64,000 bases of DNA, from positions 8,854,501 through 8,918,500 of the forward strand of contig NC_090714.1 of assembly GCF_040954835.1 (NCBI RefSeq), read 5' to 3'. Position 1 is the stretch's first letter. Every line of letters starts with the position of its first letter. This stretch comes from Lepisosteus oculatus (taxonomy: Eukaryota; Chordata; Actinopteri; Semionotiformes; Lepisosteidae). The translations under genes and the position numbers were made by a program. Positions 12,501 to 24,300 of the stretch are shown piece by piece. A model generated the notes under the pieces. It was not told the origin of the DNA. It did no database searches and saw nothing but the letters and a program-made list of their open reading frames with translations.

Positions 12501-13527
12501 ACAGTTGTGGTGCCTTGTTCCTAAAGAAGAATCCACAGCTGAAACATTGTGTTTTTTAAGCTTTATACTTTTCACAGTGGAACTGACCTCTACTTATTCC
12601 TTAACAAGACACTCATTATAATACAGCATCCTTATAGTCACCGTATTACACGGAACTGCTGTTGTATGGCTGAAGCGCTCTTTCATTTATTGCTTTTGCA
12701 GAGATCTCTCATTTTCCTGTGTTAACACGGAACAAAACTGCAGCCGGTACTGCAGCTGTGCAGTACTAACACCAATGAACATCCGTAACTGGCAGTAATT
12801 TCTCCCATTAACACAAAAAACATGTGCACAACGAAAACTTAAATAATTAGCATAGCGGCTGTCTTTGACTGAGTTAATTACACTGATCCTTAATGTATCA
12901 AATCGAGTTTAAGAGGTTTTCCGCTTAGCCTGACCCAAAAACTATCAACGCATGACGACGTTTAGCGCAACAGCAGAAGGCTCTGCTGTCTGCGGATACG
13001 AAGGGCTTTGCACAGACCCGTTTGAACACATGACAGCACCGTCTTTCTCTGAAACTTCCTGTTTTTGAAAATACACACTTTTTTAATCTAAAGGTGATAC
13101 TAGCGTTTGCAATGGCAATCTTTATATTATATTGTTATTGCGTGCTGTTATAAAATAAAATCAGTTTTAACACACCACAAATCTCAATTCAACAGCGTTA
13201 ACACTATGAAATAAACTTACAGTAAAGGCATTTATGAGATTGTACTGTCTCTATCTGAAAACATAAAAAAGATACATTTGAGACTGTAAACGACAGTAGT
13301 GTTTAATTATAAATCTTCAGTTTTTAATTGTTGCTTTGACGTTTCCTAGCTGCATATTAATTTTTAAAAAGTTGGCATCGCACGTAAAACTGACATTACA
13401 AAACGACGGACAAAATGTGAGGTTTCTCCGAGCAGGGACGTGCTCCACACACAACCCTTTGTTTTCAGTCATGTTAAAACTTACTGAGCCAAGATTCTAA
13501 AGTTTCTCCCCCTTCATCAGCCGCCAT
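559..13527 (-). CDS. gga2: GGA2, ADP-ribosylation factor-binding adaptor (5' part, 10 exons)
   Basis: GGA proteins are monomeric clathrin adaptors at the trans-Golgi network that bind acidic-dileucine cargo tails (VHS domain), ARF-GTP and ubiquitin (GAT) and accessory proteins (GAE). Coding exons in transcript order: 13527-13485, 11552-11468, 9528-9453, 7637-7539, 6560-6437, 5904-5804, 4793-4713, 2151-2014, 1179-1098, 651-559. All have GT-AG borders and matching phases, giving about 307 codons. The protein starts MAADEGGETLESWL. Exons 1-5 form the VHS domain (LLAHKIQSPQEKEALQALT; KFRFLNELIKVLSPKYLG), exon 6 is the linker (DPKLPDKIVMPPPAPRAQD), and exons 7-10 carry the GAT helices (EKLRPTLFRLASDT, EILQANDKLT). 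The CEKLRPTLFRLASDT wording and the EARS2/UBFD1 neighbours favour GGA2 over GGA1 or GGA3. The hinge and GAE domain lie beyond the left edge, apart from a possible further exon at 1-126. The ATG at 13527 has a good context and lies in a short first exon, as in the family. Confidence 0.93.
652..2013. other. GGA2 introns 9 and 8 with one hammerhead-like repeat copy
   Basis: Introns 652-1097 and 1180-2013 flank the exon at 1098-1179. Apart from the short repeat at about 1779-1873 I see no gene, RNA or other element here. Confidence 0.6.
1779..1873 (+). repeat. Short foldback repeat, 'cagcatggaataaac' family (copy 1)
   Basis: The left part carries the family end in reverse (gtaggtagctgtgtcagc ... 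ggaacaag). The right part carries it forward (ttttcagcatggaataaac, then ttacttgttcc). Related copies lie at 12518, 21903, 22106, 29908, 35872 and 41233. The hammerhead-like core is missing in this copy. Confidence 0.65.
2871..4269 (+). mobile_element. hAT (Charlie/ZBED-like) DNA transposon, internally deleted
   Basis: The element is bounded by terminal inverted repeats: cagtggttctcaaact at the left, and its complement ending gagaaccactg at the right. It is flanked by a perfect 8-bp duplication, ctgtagtc, at 2863-2870 and 4270-4277, the size expected for hAT insertion. It lies in GGA2 intron 7 and carries a transposase fragment. The 1.4-kb length shows that much of the autonomous element is lost. 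Confidence 0.92.
3416..3934 (+). pseudogene. hAT transposase fragment (ZBED5/SCAND3-like)
   Basis: About 170 codons are readable, including CFSLQLDESVVDLANLLVYV and GVCTDGARAM. These match the LDES and CTDGA signatures around the RNase-H-like catalytic core of hAT-Charlie transposases and of domesticated ZBED5/SCAND3 proteins. The reading frame is lost after ...IVTSTARPLPSRK. The N-terminal BED zinc finger and the C-terminal dimerisation domain are missing, so it is a relic, not a domesticated gene. Confidence 0.85.
4462..4590 (+). repeat. Interspersed repeat ending 'gggccaaatgacctc' (copy 1 of 3)
   Basis: The segment contains ctggatgggccaaatgacct followed by a pyrimidine-rich end and 'tgttcttat'. 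It is alignable by eye to 14140-14370 and 42224-42432. This looks like the 3' end of an old fish retroelement. The family is not identified. Confidence 0.6.
6982..7213. mobile_element. 232-bp MITE-like palindromic element
   Basis: The left end (cagagatattcactcttgg) and the complement of the right end (cactgatattcactcctgg) match over about 20 bp with a few differences, forming terminal inverted repeats. The interior is non-coding. It lies in GGA2 intron 4. No convincing target duplication was seen. The 'tcactcctggtcc' ends resemble those of non-autonomous hAT elements. Confidence 0.6.
8654..8781 (+). repeat. Left arm of a perfect 128-bp inverted duplication
   Basis: The arm runs from acagtacctgaaagcaataa to gaacagataaaaaag. 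Every base matches the reverse complement of 9216-9436 once a 93-bp block (9269-9361) in the right arm is removed. It lies in GGA2 intron 3, with a 434-bp spacer between the arms. Confidence 0.9.
9216..9436 (-). repeat. Right arm of the inverted duplication, with a 93-bp extra block
   Basis: This arm ends 16 bp from the donor side of GGA2 exon 3 (9453-9528), so it may be the ancestral copy. It holds a 93-bp block at 9269-9361 absent from the left arm: either an insertion here or a deletion there. Identity is complete over the remaining 128 bp. Confidence 0.9.
9529..11467. other. GGA2 intron 2
   Basis: It holds a decayed interspersed repeat at about 10070-10250 (gagccagagcct ... gacaatttagagagcc) that includes a run of C at 10138-10150. 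The rest is unremarkable AT-rich sequence with no supported gene. Confidence 0.5.
11553..13484. other. GGA2 intron 1
   Basis: The only recognisable item is a decayed hammerhead-like repeat at 12518-12602. No exon or RNA gene was found. Confidence 0.5.
12518..12602 (+). repeat. Diverged hammerhead-like repeat (copy 2)
   Basis: It reads cctaaagaagaatccacagc followed by tgaaacattgtgtttttt and later acttattcc, parallel to the copies at 21903 and 29908. CTGAAGA has become CTAAAGA, so the core is broken. This is the oldest-looking copy. Confidence 0.55.
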
Positions 13528-14139
13528 GTCCCTCACAGACCACTGCTTACTGTGGACAAACCGTGCTGTACCTTTAATTCGGGCAGTGTCAGTTTGAACT
13601 CTAGAGACAGCCCGGAGGCACTTGACAGAACATGTGACGCTGAGTTCATACTTATCTACTTGGGAAGTACCGGAAAAGCATTTTTTTCATATAAAAAAAA
13701 TCTTCGTTTGTTTGATGAAAGCTCTAATGGTTCTTCGCAATTTCTGTTGCTCGTAGGCATGAGGATGGATTTTTCACACCTGTGTTGTGATGATAATGTG
13801 TGCAACAGCAATTATTTTTTAAAAAGAAAACCGTTCCCTTGATGATCTTTAAAGTGTGTAAAAGACAATGATAAGACTATAAACGAGCCGCTTTCACACT
13901 GTTTTTGTCAGTTGTAAGTAGTGGGACAGGGTTTGAGTGTTAGACCACAGCGGGCATGTTTTTAAATTATGCAAATGACAACAAAAGACTCCAAAACTAA
14001 CTAGGATTGCCCTAGCCACCCTCAGGATCTCCTAGTTCAGCTTCACTCATGGTCAGTCCAGGTCGGACAAATCAATGACAACATTAATCCAGTGGAACTC
14101 TTTTGAGTAAAACCGCACAATACAAACCAGAGGTCACAA

Positions 14140-14370
14140 GTGGAAACTGCTGTATGTGGAAGTGTATAAAAAACTAAGAATGTGAGGCACTTGTTTAACA
14201 CAAAGGGTTTTGTAAGTGTGGAACAAGCTACCCAACCATATAGTTTAAGCCAAGACCCTGTCATCCTTCAAGAAAGGGCTGGATGAGACCCTTAGCTCAA
14301 TAATGTACTACCAAATGAGCTAAATGGGCCAAATGGCTTCCTCTCATTTCTTAACCATTCTTAAGACTTT
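14140..14370 (+). repeat. Interspersed repeat ending 'gagctaaatgggccaaatgg' (copy 2 of 3)
   Basis: The order is acaaagggttttgtaagtgt, then caagaaagggctggatgaga, then gagctaaatgggccaaatgg and a 'ttcttaac' end. The same modules occur in the same order at 42224-42432 and, shorter, at 4462-4590. Confidence 0.65.
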
Positions 14371-14933
14371 TAAAAGCAACTGCCTATGGTCATATTCACC
14401 ATTAAAATTGTTTCCTTAGCAGACTATATCAAAAGATTAGTGTCAAATGCCTTAATTCAGGTATTTGTAAAATACAAAATTATTCTGTTATGCTTTTGTG
14501 TTCATTAAATATTTCATTCAAAATCTCAACAGCAAAAAACTTCAGGGCTCAGCCCCTTAATACATGCTGGGCATTAAGACTGCAGCTTATTTGCAGATAT
14601 TATGGCTGCAAATTCACTGTCAAGCTGACCTTCTACTGAATGTAGGTTTACATGCTTGAGTATGACTGCTGTAACTGGTAAAACAGACTAATGGCACACA
14701 GTTTTTGAAATACACAGAACTCAACCGCATTCATGAGCACAATCATGTTTTTCTCTATAGTGATTTGTTAACAAACAACACAATCTGCATTTATTTTCCT
14801 TACAATTTTTATTTAAATACAGAAACTGGAGAATTTACATCTATTTACATCTTGTTATAATAAAAAATAAATTCAAAAGGAAATATTTGCAAAGCCTTAT
14901 ATACAGTATTAAACCAAAGGTGATGCTGTTAAT

Positions 14934-15178
14934 CCATCCATCCATTTTCTAACTGAACTCATTCAGTTCATCTAACATGGCAGGGCACTTACAGATACAC
15001 ACATAAAGACTCTTCCCAGAAGCCAATTAACGGACCAGTATGTTTTTGGACTGTGGGAGGAAACCAATGCAAATACTAATAGATGATATAGTCAGATACA
15101 AACTAGATACATACAGCCAGCATCCTAGTCCAGGGTCCCAACGCTGTGAGGCAGCAAAGCTAACCACTGAGCCACCCA
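14934..15178 (+). repeat. Fish interspersed repeat ('gactgtgggaggaaacc' family)
   Basis: It starts with the tandem aatccatccatccattttct and contains tttttggactgtgggaggaa and gctaaccactgagccaccc, hallmarks of a very common fish repeat. Related, decayed segments are at 10070-10250, 39076-39350, 42118-42200 and, inverted, 61808-62110. Confidence 0.7.
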
Positions 15179-15328
15179 TGAAGATGTTAATATAAATTCA
15201 TTTTTGATGATACATACCCTGTATTATAAAAAAAAATATAGTACAAATTGATTTTTAATTCACACATTAATTTAATTTCAAAATGTCTACAGGATTTATT
15301 AAAAACTTCATAATACAAATCCCTTACA

Positions 15329-18300
15329 TTAGGAGTTCAGTGCTCTCTGTAAACGGTGGCACACTTCTTTTGGTCCCAGAGAGACCATCATTTCAGCAAC
15401 ACTTGGTCCTTGCTACAAAAACATGGAACAAAGTATTGGAGAATTTACTCTCATTTTACAAGGAAAAATATATACACAGATATTTACTGTATCACCAATA
15501 TGAAATAATACATTTCTTTAATCCAAGACACAAAAAACAACTTTGTTTTCAACTGCTGTAGAAATCAGTAAAGCAGTGATTTCTCTAATGACAATCAAGC
15601 TTTTCCGACAATCATAACGAAACGTTTCATGCACCAAAACCAGTTCACTTGTTAATTAAATGTTGCCATGCTAAAAAAAAACTTTCCAATATAAAATAAA
15701 GCACTTTAAGTTAAGCGAACTTTTACTCACACAGCCTGCTATGCACCAACACACTATAAAGCTACTGTATTGACTCAAAAATGAGCTACATATATACAGT
15801 GCCCTCCAGAATTATTGGCACCCTTGGTAAAGATGAGAAAAAAGACTATGAAAATATGTATTTTGTGTATCAGCTTGATGTTACACTGAAAATATGAGAG
15901 AAATTTAACCTTTCAGAGAGGTAAAATTATTCAAAGAAAAAAATCCTTATATACAATAAACAGGGTTTAAGTCAGGGGACTGGGATGGCCACTGCAAAAA
16001 CCTGATTATGTGGTTAGTGAAGAATTTTTGTGTGGATTTGGTGGTGTGCTTTGGATCATTGTCCTGGTGGAAGATTCAACCATGACCCAGTCTTGGCCTC
16101 CTGGTAAAGGCAGCCAGATTTTCATCTAAAATCTCCTGATATTTGATGGAGACCATGATGTCATGTATCCTAACAAGATTCCCAGGGCCTTTGGAAGAAA
16201 AACAGTCCCACAACATCACAGATCCACCACCATACTTCGCATTGGGGATTAGGTTATTTTCTGCAAGACCTTGATTCTTTTTACACCAAACCCACCTCTG
16301 GTGTTTGTTGCCAAAAAGCTCTATTTTTGTCTCATCTGACCATAGAACCCAGTTCCAATCAAAGTTCCAGTGATGTTTAGCGAACTGCAGTCGCTTACGT
16401 TTGCGTTTTGACGACAGCGGAGGCCTTAAAAAAGGTATAATATGAATGGGAATATATGTCAATTAGATTTTATTCATAGAAATTTCTAGGGGTGCCAATA
16501 ATTGTGACGTGTTTTTGAGAAAAATATTTATTTTTTCATGTTTTTTTTCTTTTAATAATTTTACCACATCTTTACCAAGGGTGCCAATAATTCTGGAGGG
16601 CACTGTATTTAGATTACGTTTAAATATAATATATACAATTTCTTTTTAGTATGTTGTTGATACCTTTTTAATAAATGGTTCACCAAGACCTACACTAAAG
16701 ATCAATTAATTAATAGAAGCACCATACGGAGGGTCACCACGGGGAGATAATCAATAGAACATGCTTTTAAAATTACCTTTTGTCCACTAAGTGCTAGTCG
16801 GAGAAACTTCATCATAGCGCTATATTTAGTTTCCTTTGTCCTTTTTTGCAATGCCTTCAATTCCAAGTTAAGGTGTTCCGGGCTAAAGTCTGCAGTCTGG
16901 TTCTGAATTAATCTGCCACAAAGCACAATACAGGAAACGTCACTTAACAGGATAGAAATGCAATAATACAGTAGAACTTAAAATTAACTGTGTGATAAAA
17001 GACCATCATTTTAATTTCTTCACACATGTTAATTTGAATAGAAGCCAGAAAAAACAATTTCTTCATAATCCCTAAAAATACATTGATCTGAAAACATTTG
17101 AATACTGTTTATAAGCATTGTGTTGTTTTTTTTCCACACTTCCTATTATTTATGTAATGTTTCCATTTAAGTGACAAACGGTTCTTAAAAGGCCCAGTTC
17201 ACCAGTTTATAATACAAAAGAAAGGAAAGTTCCTGGGACAAACCAATCAATACTTAATTGCCTAAAAGTGTACAAAATGACCAGCTAACTTTGTGGACTG
17301 GATTTCCTAATGCCCTGAGCAAACTGTTTCAGCTATTGACCTTATATTTTTGGATCCTAATGCTTCACTTAATAAAAATGTTATCTGTAGTGATGGAAGA
17401 TTTCTAGAAATGGCACGACGTCACTGGAAGACCAAAATATCGCTCTGTCAGAAAGGAAAAGCAAGCAACAACTTTTAACCATCTCGTTCATTTTTTGTAA
17501 TTTGCACCAGCAAATACACTCAGAATCATCAGAATCGATTTTGTAGTTAAATTCCAAATAACTTTCAATAAAGAAGTTAAAACCTTTTATCCTGGAGGAT
17601 ACAAATAGGCAAAGTTTTAACACTATGCATGTGATTTGTCATGACCCAATGGAAGCACGCCACACATTCACAATGAGGCCATATAACATTTTAATAATGA
17701 CTGGCACTGTCAAACACTGACTGCTCCCTTCATACAACTGACCAATCTGAAAGAAGCCATTTGTTGAAAAAAGCCTAGATTACTGCATCAGGGTTTCATC
17801 TTGCTGCATGAGAATGCCAAGCCTGCCACTCCTCTGAATGTAAATGGCATTACAGATGGAAACTGTGGTGCCACCCACCTCACAGCCTGGATCTGATATT
17901 CACAAGTGAAGGCAAAGTCTTGGCTCCAGGAGCTTGTTAAGGATTTCTACCACGCTGGACTCAGTATGTTGGGGGTAATGGGACAAACACGTGGAAGCCA
18001 TGTGGATCTCTATCATTGTTTTTGTACTGGCTATACATGTAGCATACTATGATGTGTGCATGAACACATTTCCACCTCGTTACTCTGATTATTAAAAAAC
18101 TATTAAATAACTCAATAACAACTCTCATGCAATAGAATTATTGCAGGGTATAGCTCCGATTCCTGAAATTATAGCCTGTGCTCGGAATCTGCTTTCTCAT
18201 TGTATACTTACTCCAGGATTAGTGTGATAATACTTTCAGCTTCCACAGAAATATCCTGTAACTGTTCTCGTGAAACACAGGGCCGCAGCCACAGGTAGGA

Positions 18301-21300
18301 GTATGAGGGAGACACCAGGTCTTGAATACAAGTTATGTGTCCCTGAAAAAAATATAGAACAAAAAATATTTAATTATATTTATTTCTGCATAAGAACATC
18401 ACTGCTCAAACTATTCACAAAGGCCTCATAATACATATCACTCAGAACAAACACATCACACAGAACAGGCAAGCATTAGACTGGTTCAAAATCCTAAAAC
18501 CATCTCACAGATTCTTTGGAGGAACAGAATGGCAATAAATTGTTTTATCACTCAAAAGTAGCTTCTGTCTAAATCTTATAAATGCGGAGCTCCTCCTAAA
18601 CACATGAGGAGGTTTCTAAGTTATGACAAGTGTATTATTACTACTTATGTAAGATATGCTGTAGGTACTTTTATGGAGCCTTTAAAAAGATCATTTCTGA
18701 GGCCGTAATAGAAGCACAAATGAAAGTGCTTTGTTGCACAGACTTATGAAAATGAAGAGGTAACAGCAAAGATTGCAAATTGCTTCTCAGAGCATCCCTT
18801 CATCCATTTAAGAAAAACTTCTTTCAAACAATTAAAATGTACAGATTGCCCAATTTTCAACCAATGCAATATGTAGTGCAGAGTATATTAATATTAAAGT
18901 TTCATACATCTACTTAAACATTTTGATTTTTGTCAAAGTTGTCTTCAATTGTCTTTCCCTACAGAAGCAAAAGAAAACTAAAGGTCTGCAGTAAAGGTCT
19001 GCATGTTTGAGAAGCCAAAACAAACTGTAGAATACTTAAAGGGCATCAGTGTAACTTTTTTATAATGAAGAGGCAATGCTGCTTTTTATCGTCTATTGTT
19101 AACTGTCGCTAAAACTACAGGGCTGGAAATGGTTCAAGAGCTCAAGAGCCTTTGTATTCACAATCAAGAGTCTTGGTACCAGTTATAACTACTGTGAAAC
19201 TGTACTTCATTTTGGACTGAAAAACTGAAAAAGCAAATTCAGTACTGCTAGTATTGAATAGAAGAACTAAACTTTCTTAATGCTGTGTCCACATTTATGT
19301 GCTGCACTTAATTACAAAAAAACAGAAGCTAGCCTGTCAATCTCATGCTCATGATCTCATGATCTGTTCCCACATAGTAAGAAAAAAAATCATGAATTAT
19401 AAAAACTACCACAGTACGTTGGAATGTTGTCTAAAAGCTAACACCACCAAAACAACTACATATTGCAAAGTAACTCTAACTCTGTCAGCCTTATGCAAAA
19501 GGCCTACGTGTTGCTGACCACCTGACAAAAACTGCCCCCTGATTAATTTCAGTAGACCAAGATTCTTGCTTCATTTAACTTTTGTTGATGCCTCTAATTA
19601 TTAGTCATTATCACTCTAAAGCCTATTTTAATAAACAACCAAAAGAAAAAATATTATTTATTTGCACACAATTTCTTCAATGCATTATCAAGCATCAGCC
19701 CACTAACTTGCACAAGAGCCTAAGGCCCATAAAACTTTAAATGAATCAAAGTTCTAAGGAATGGGATATATTTCAGATACGCTCATATTTAGTGAAAATA
19801 AGTCAATCACCTAAATACTGAAACAAAGTTCAATTTTCAAAGACTCACATGCCTGATCTGTTCTGTATTTGTATGACACGACCTACCATAATTTAATTCT
19901 CATCTTAGTCTGTTATCATTTGTGTCCTGGTAATTGCCAGAAACATCCCATGACTTTGTAAATTAAATCCAGAAGAGTTCCAGAGAAGTTTTTCATTGTT
20001 ATGAGGAATTCCCCAACAGCAGGGTACATTCTAAACCACTCTGTCACATTTGTAATCTTTTATCAGAAAAGAAACAAAAATCTTTCACACCACTTTCCAG
20101 AATTCAAAACTGTTTAACCGAATAATCTAAAAATATTAAAGCAATACTTAATAATATATTATAACAACATATTAAAGCAAATAAAGGTTGTAAAAGGCTG
20201 TGCTGGAACTTTTCAGTATAAAATCACCATTTCCCTTTTGTCATACACAGCCACTGAACCATGCGACACAGCCCCCAGGCTTAATTTCTGCAAAATGCAA
20301 TTTCTCTGTTGCAGGCTTGTCCCTTCCAGGCATCTTTCTTTCCTTTGTATATCTTGACCCAGAGCTTTTTTTACTGTGATCGAAGACCTGAAGGAATCCT
20401 CTGTTTAATTTTTTCAGAGTTTATATTTAAAAAAGTATAATTACAGTATGATTAAACACTAAAGACAACACGACAGATTTAAAAAAAAACCTTTCGCAAC
20501 TGAAGAATGCGCTCAATGTATTCACTATCCAAAACATCCTTATCATGTATCTGCTCGCCATATGCCTGCATTAAGTAACTCTGTAGATCTTTAACAAGCT
20601 TGTGTTGCTTGTCATCATCACTGATTCTCTGGAACAGATGAATCCTGCAGAGAAAAAGGGAGAAATTTGTGGTTAAAATCAATTGTGAATGACCTAAATT
20701 ATGAGGTATGTATTCTTTTCTCTAATGTGATACTGTATCAAAGTGATCAGGAGTCATGTATTACAAATTTCATTTATACAGTATCACGCAAATGCCATAG
20801 ACATTTTGCATTGATCTGATCTTTTCACTGTTTGTCCTTCATGCAGAAATAATTATCTGGTGATATAATGCAATTGTAGCCATTCAGTTTTAAGATAATT
20901 CTGATAGATCTATAATTTCTTTAGTACTAAGAATAACCTTTCATCTTTATGTATGTGTAGAAATAACTGACATTAATGATGGGTAACAAGAAATGTAGTG
21001 TCAGTTAGATCGGATTGGTTAATGTGATGGTTTAGCTTAAATAGGCTAAACACTTTATACAGGCTGCATGTGAATAGCTTACATTGAATTGTGATCAGAA
21101 TTTTGAAGATTCTGTTAAATGTTCATTTACACACTACTGTGCAAAACTCATAGACATTCTACACTGATCTAATCTTCTCTCTCACTGTGTTGACTGTAAT
21201 CTTTGATTAAATCAAGACTTCTAACTGACAAGCTTGGTTTTTTTTTATCCAAAAGTAAGATGTATTAATAACTGTCAAAGTATTTACACAAGTAGAAAAT

Positions 21301-24300
21301 ACTAGTGGAGACTTTTAGTAAACTGTTGATGGTCATGACACATAATGCCACCTATACTGTTATTCCTGACAATGTCAATTTCAAAGACTTCAGCAGAATG
21401 ATGAAACAATCTCAGATACTTCTGGTAGTCCTCTATGAACACGAACAAGGTTTTAAAAGACCCTATATAAAACTTTTTTTGTTAAAAAGTGAATTAACTA
21501 ATCCAAACGGTACACAAAAAGTGCAAGATAGCTAATTTAAATTTTAAGTCTCTGTAAAATGCATTATTAGTATTGAAAAACCAGAATACTAAATAAAATG
21601 TAGACAGTACTGTATGTACCTAAAACAAAGAACTCATGGTCAGATGGCACCTTGTTTTAAATTAATGTTATTCCTCTCGCCAGAGGGCTTGAGAGACTGA
21701 GGCAGCAGTGTGGTCACACTTTTTTCCATCAAAAGCAGAAAGTAAGTTCTGATTCTTCTTTAAGTATCTATCACTGTTGAAATTAGCAATGCATTCACAG
21801 CAATTCTCTTTTATAAACCATCCACACTGAAAATTAAATGGCGAAGTGTCTACTTTTAATAGCAGTAAAATATACTTGTCTAAATCCAATGATACCTGGA
21901 TTGACACCTGAAGAAGGATCCACGGCCGAAACGTTGTGTTCTCTTTCTTCTTTTTTTTCAGCATGGAATAAACATATTACTTGTTCCTTTAAATCCAATG
22001 ATGCTACTCAACATTGCCGTCTACTTATCTCCTTGTTAATTACATGAGCATGGTTATCAATTCACTTTTGGTTGAAGTTTGTACAGATTCTGCTGATGTA
22101 GATCAAGTAGGTAGCTGCATCAGCATACGTAGGCTGCAAAGGAGCAAGTAAAGGTTTATTCCATGCTGAAAAGAAAAAAAAAAACACTGGTGTATTTGAC
22201 ACATACATTTGTGAAATACACTTGAAGAATGTTCCACAGCCAAAACAATGTTTCTTTTCTTCTCTTTTCAGCATGGAATAAAACTTTACAGATTCTGCTC
22301 ATGCTGTCAATTTTTCTCACTAAATTTTAAATGAAAACATTAATAACATAAGCTCCTATTTGTACTCATCCCCTTTTTTAACCAAAATTGCTATCTATAG
22401 TTTGATTTGAATGCTCTTAAAAAAGAAAGACCTACGGTGGAACAGGAATGGAGGAACACTGGGCTATATTTGAATGTGCGCGCCAAATATACTGCAACCA
22501 ACTGCTCTTTTCTCACCACTTTCCCAGATTTACAAGATCCACCCAATCATTGAATTTTGCTGTGGTATTGGGCCCTGTGCAATCTCAGTAAGGGCCTGTT
22601 TGGCACAAGGAGAAAAGTAAACATATAATAACGGAGCCCTGTGCTTGACTCCAGCCAATGTTTGTTGCCCCTTTCATATGTACAGTACATTTATAAACAA
22701 TGTTATTGCATAGAAAGAATTTAACTGATACAATCAGTGTACATTTCTAAAGCAGAGAACTAAAGGAACTGAAAACTAGTAGCTTCCTCATCAATCCACA
22801 CACCTATTAAATTCGGGAAGTTTCTCCAGATCCAGCAAAGCAGAATGGGTTGTTAGTTTTGTAGCATCAAATTCAGCAATCATTTCATCCAATGTTCTCC
22901 CCAGCCGATTTTCTGTAAAATCAGTAATAAGATGGATAAAAAAACTAAAAACTAAAGAAACTGCAAAGCTCTTTTAAGAAACTGTTTTGCTTTTCTAAAA
23001 GTATTACTACACCGCCTAGTGGCCAACCTGTAAGATGCAATTGGCTTCATTTTTAAGTTCAAAATTATACATTCTCCACTCCATTCCATACCATGTTACT
23101 TGCCACATATATATATAGTTATTAATATAACTAAATGTAATAATAATTGTATAACTGATTATGAATACTTACAATGCTTATAGATTGCATTCTATAAAAA
23201 GAAAAGCAGTTGAAAGGTGGCACGTTTCTTAATCTAACATATTTCTTGCTACAAATTCTGCATGAATTAAAAATGCAAAGTTGCGCAACTGAGAACTAAA
23301 CCTTCTTCTCAAATCTGATTTTTTGTTGAATGTTTTTACTGCAGATTCTCAAGTAATAAAAATAATATATTCTACATCCAATGAAGAATAACATTTCACT
23401 ACAGGCTAACTAGCATACCAAGGGTCACACTGTATAAAACTATGTGTCTTTCCTTTGTACAGATTACAGATCATAGAGAAAACAAAATGGACGTACGCAC
23501 AAATCCCGATCCACAATTGGTGATCATGTCAAGCAGAGCCTCAGGTAAATACCCTAACTTGGCAAAATGCTCTATAAAGATATCGCCCTGCCGCTTGGAG
23601 AGCTTGCTACCATCTTTGTTCAGCAGCAGAGGCAGGTGTGCAAAAGAAGGTGGCTCCCAGTTAAAAGCCTTGTAGAGCAGCAGATGTTTGGATGTGGAGA
23701 TGAGCCACTCTGTCCCTCTCAGAATGTGGGTGATCATCATGTGATGGTCGTCCACTACATTGGCCAAATGGTAGGTGGGGAAGCCATCCGTTTTCAGGAT
23801 CACCGGATCCCCCTCCACGGCTGCTACCTCATGCCTATTCCACCCAAACACCATGTCCTGGAAGGGCTCCACTCCCTCCTGCAGGCGGAACCTGATCACG
23901 TGAGGCTGCTTCTGCATAAGCTTTTCCTTTACCTGATCCGGATCCAGGTGTCTGCACCTGTTATCATACCTAAAACAAATACAAGCTGTTACACGAGGCC
24001 TCCAATTATGCAGTCATTCCCAGCAGACCCACATGGATGCTACTAATATCCCATTCAGAATGTCCTGCTCTGATGTGCTCCTGTGCAAGGCAGTAGTACA
24101 CACCCAGGCCTCATAGCTTCGCATCCCTGAGACCTAAAGAAACTCTTGGTCAATTTAAGGAATGCAATTCTTATGTTTTTGTTGATTTAAGGAGACTGAT
24201 AAAACCTACTGTACTGTATTGCTTTCACAGCATCTGATATGCAATAAGCTACACTTACTTCTGTTTTGCTTCAGTTAAGTCAATGTAGCTTTGTACCATT

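Larger units (their letters stand above)
13528..15328. other. Intergenic region between EARS2 (3' end) and GGA2 (5' end)
   Basis: GGA2 and EARS2 are in tandem on the minus strand, so this holds the GGA2 promoter (just right of 13527) and the EARS2 3' UTR. A possible minus-strand AATAAA for EARS2 is at 15300-15295 and another at 14813-14808. Two old repeats fill much of the rest (14140-14370 and 14934-15178). Confidence 0.6.

Noticed and set aside
559-13527. GGA1 or GGA3 as the identity of the left gene
   Set aside because: The CEKLRPTLFRLASDT block and the EARS2/UBFD1 neighbours fit GGA2 better.
13552-13842. 96-codon plus-strand frame upstream of GGA2
   Set aside because: No domain, no splice support, and it sits on the GGA2 promoter. 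It is probably a chance frame.
20770-21190. Two similar stretches (catagacattttgcattgatctg and catagacattctacactgatct)
   Set aside because: Similarity is short and diverged. They may be two relics of one repeat, but no boundaries can be defined.
23567-24046. 159-codon open frame on the plus strand
   Set aside because: It is the antisense of EARS2 exon 4, whose minus-strand product has clear GluRS motifs.
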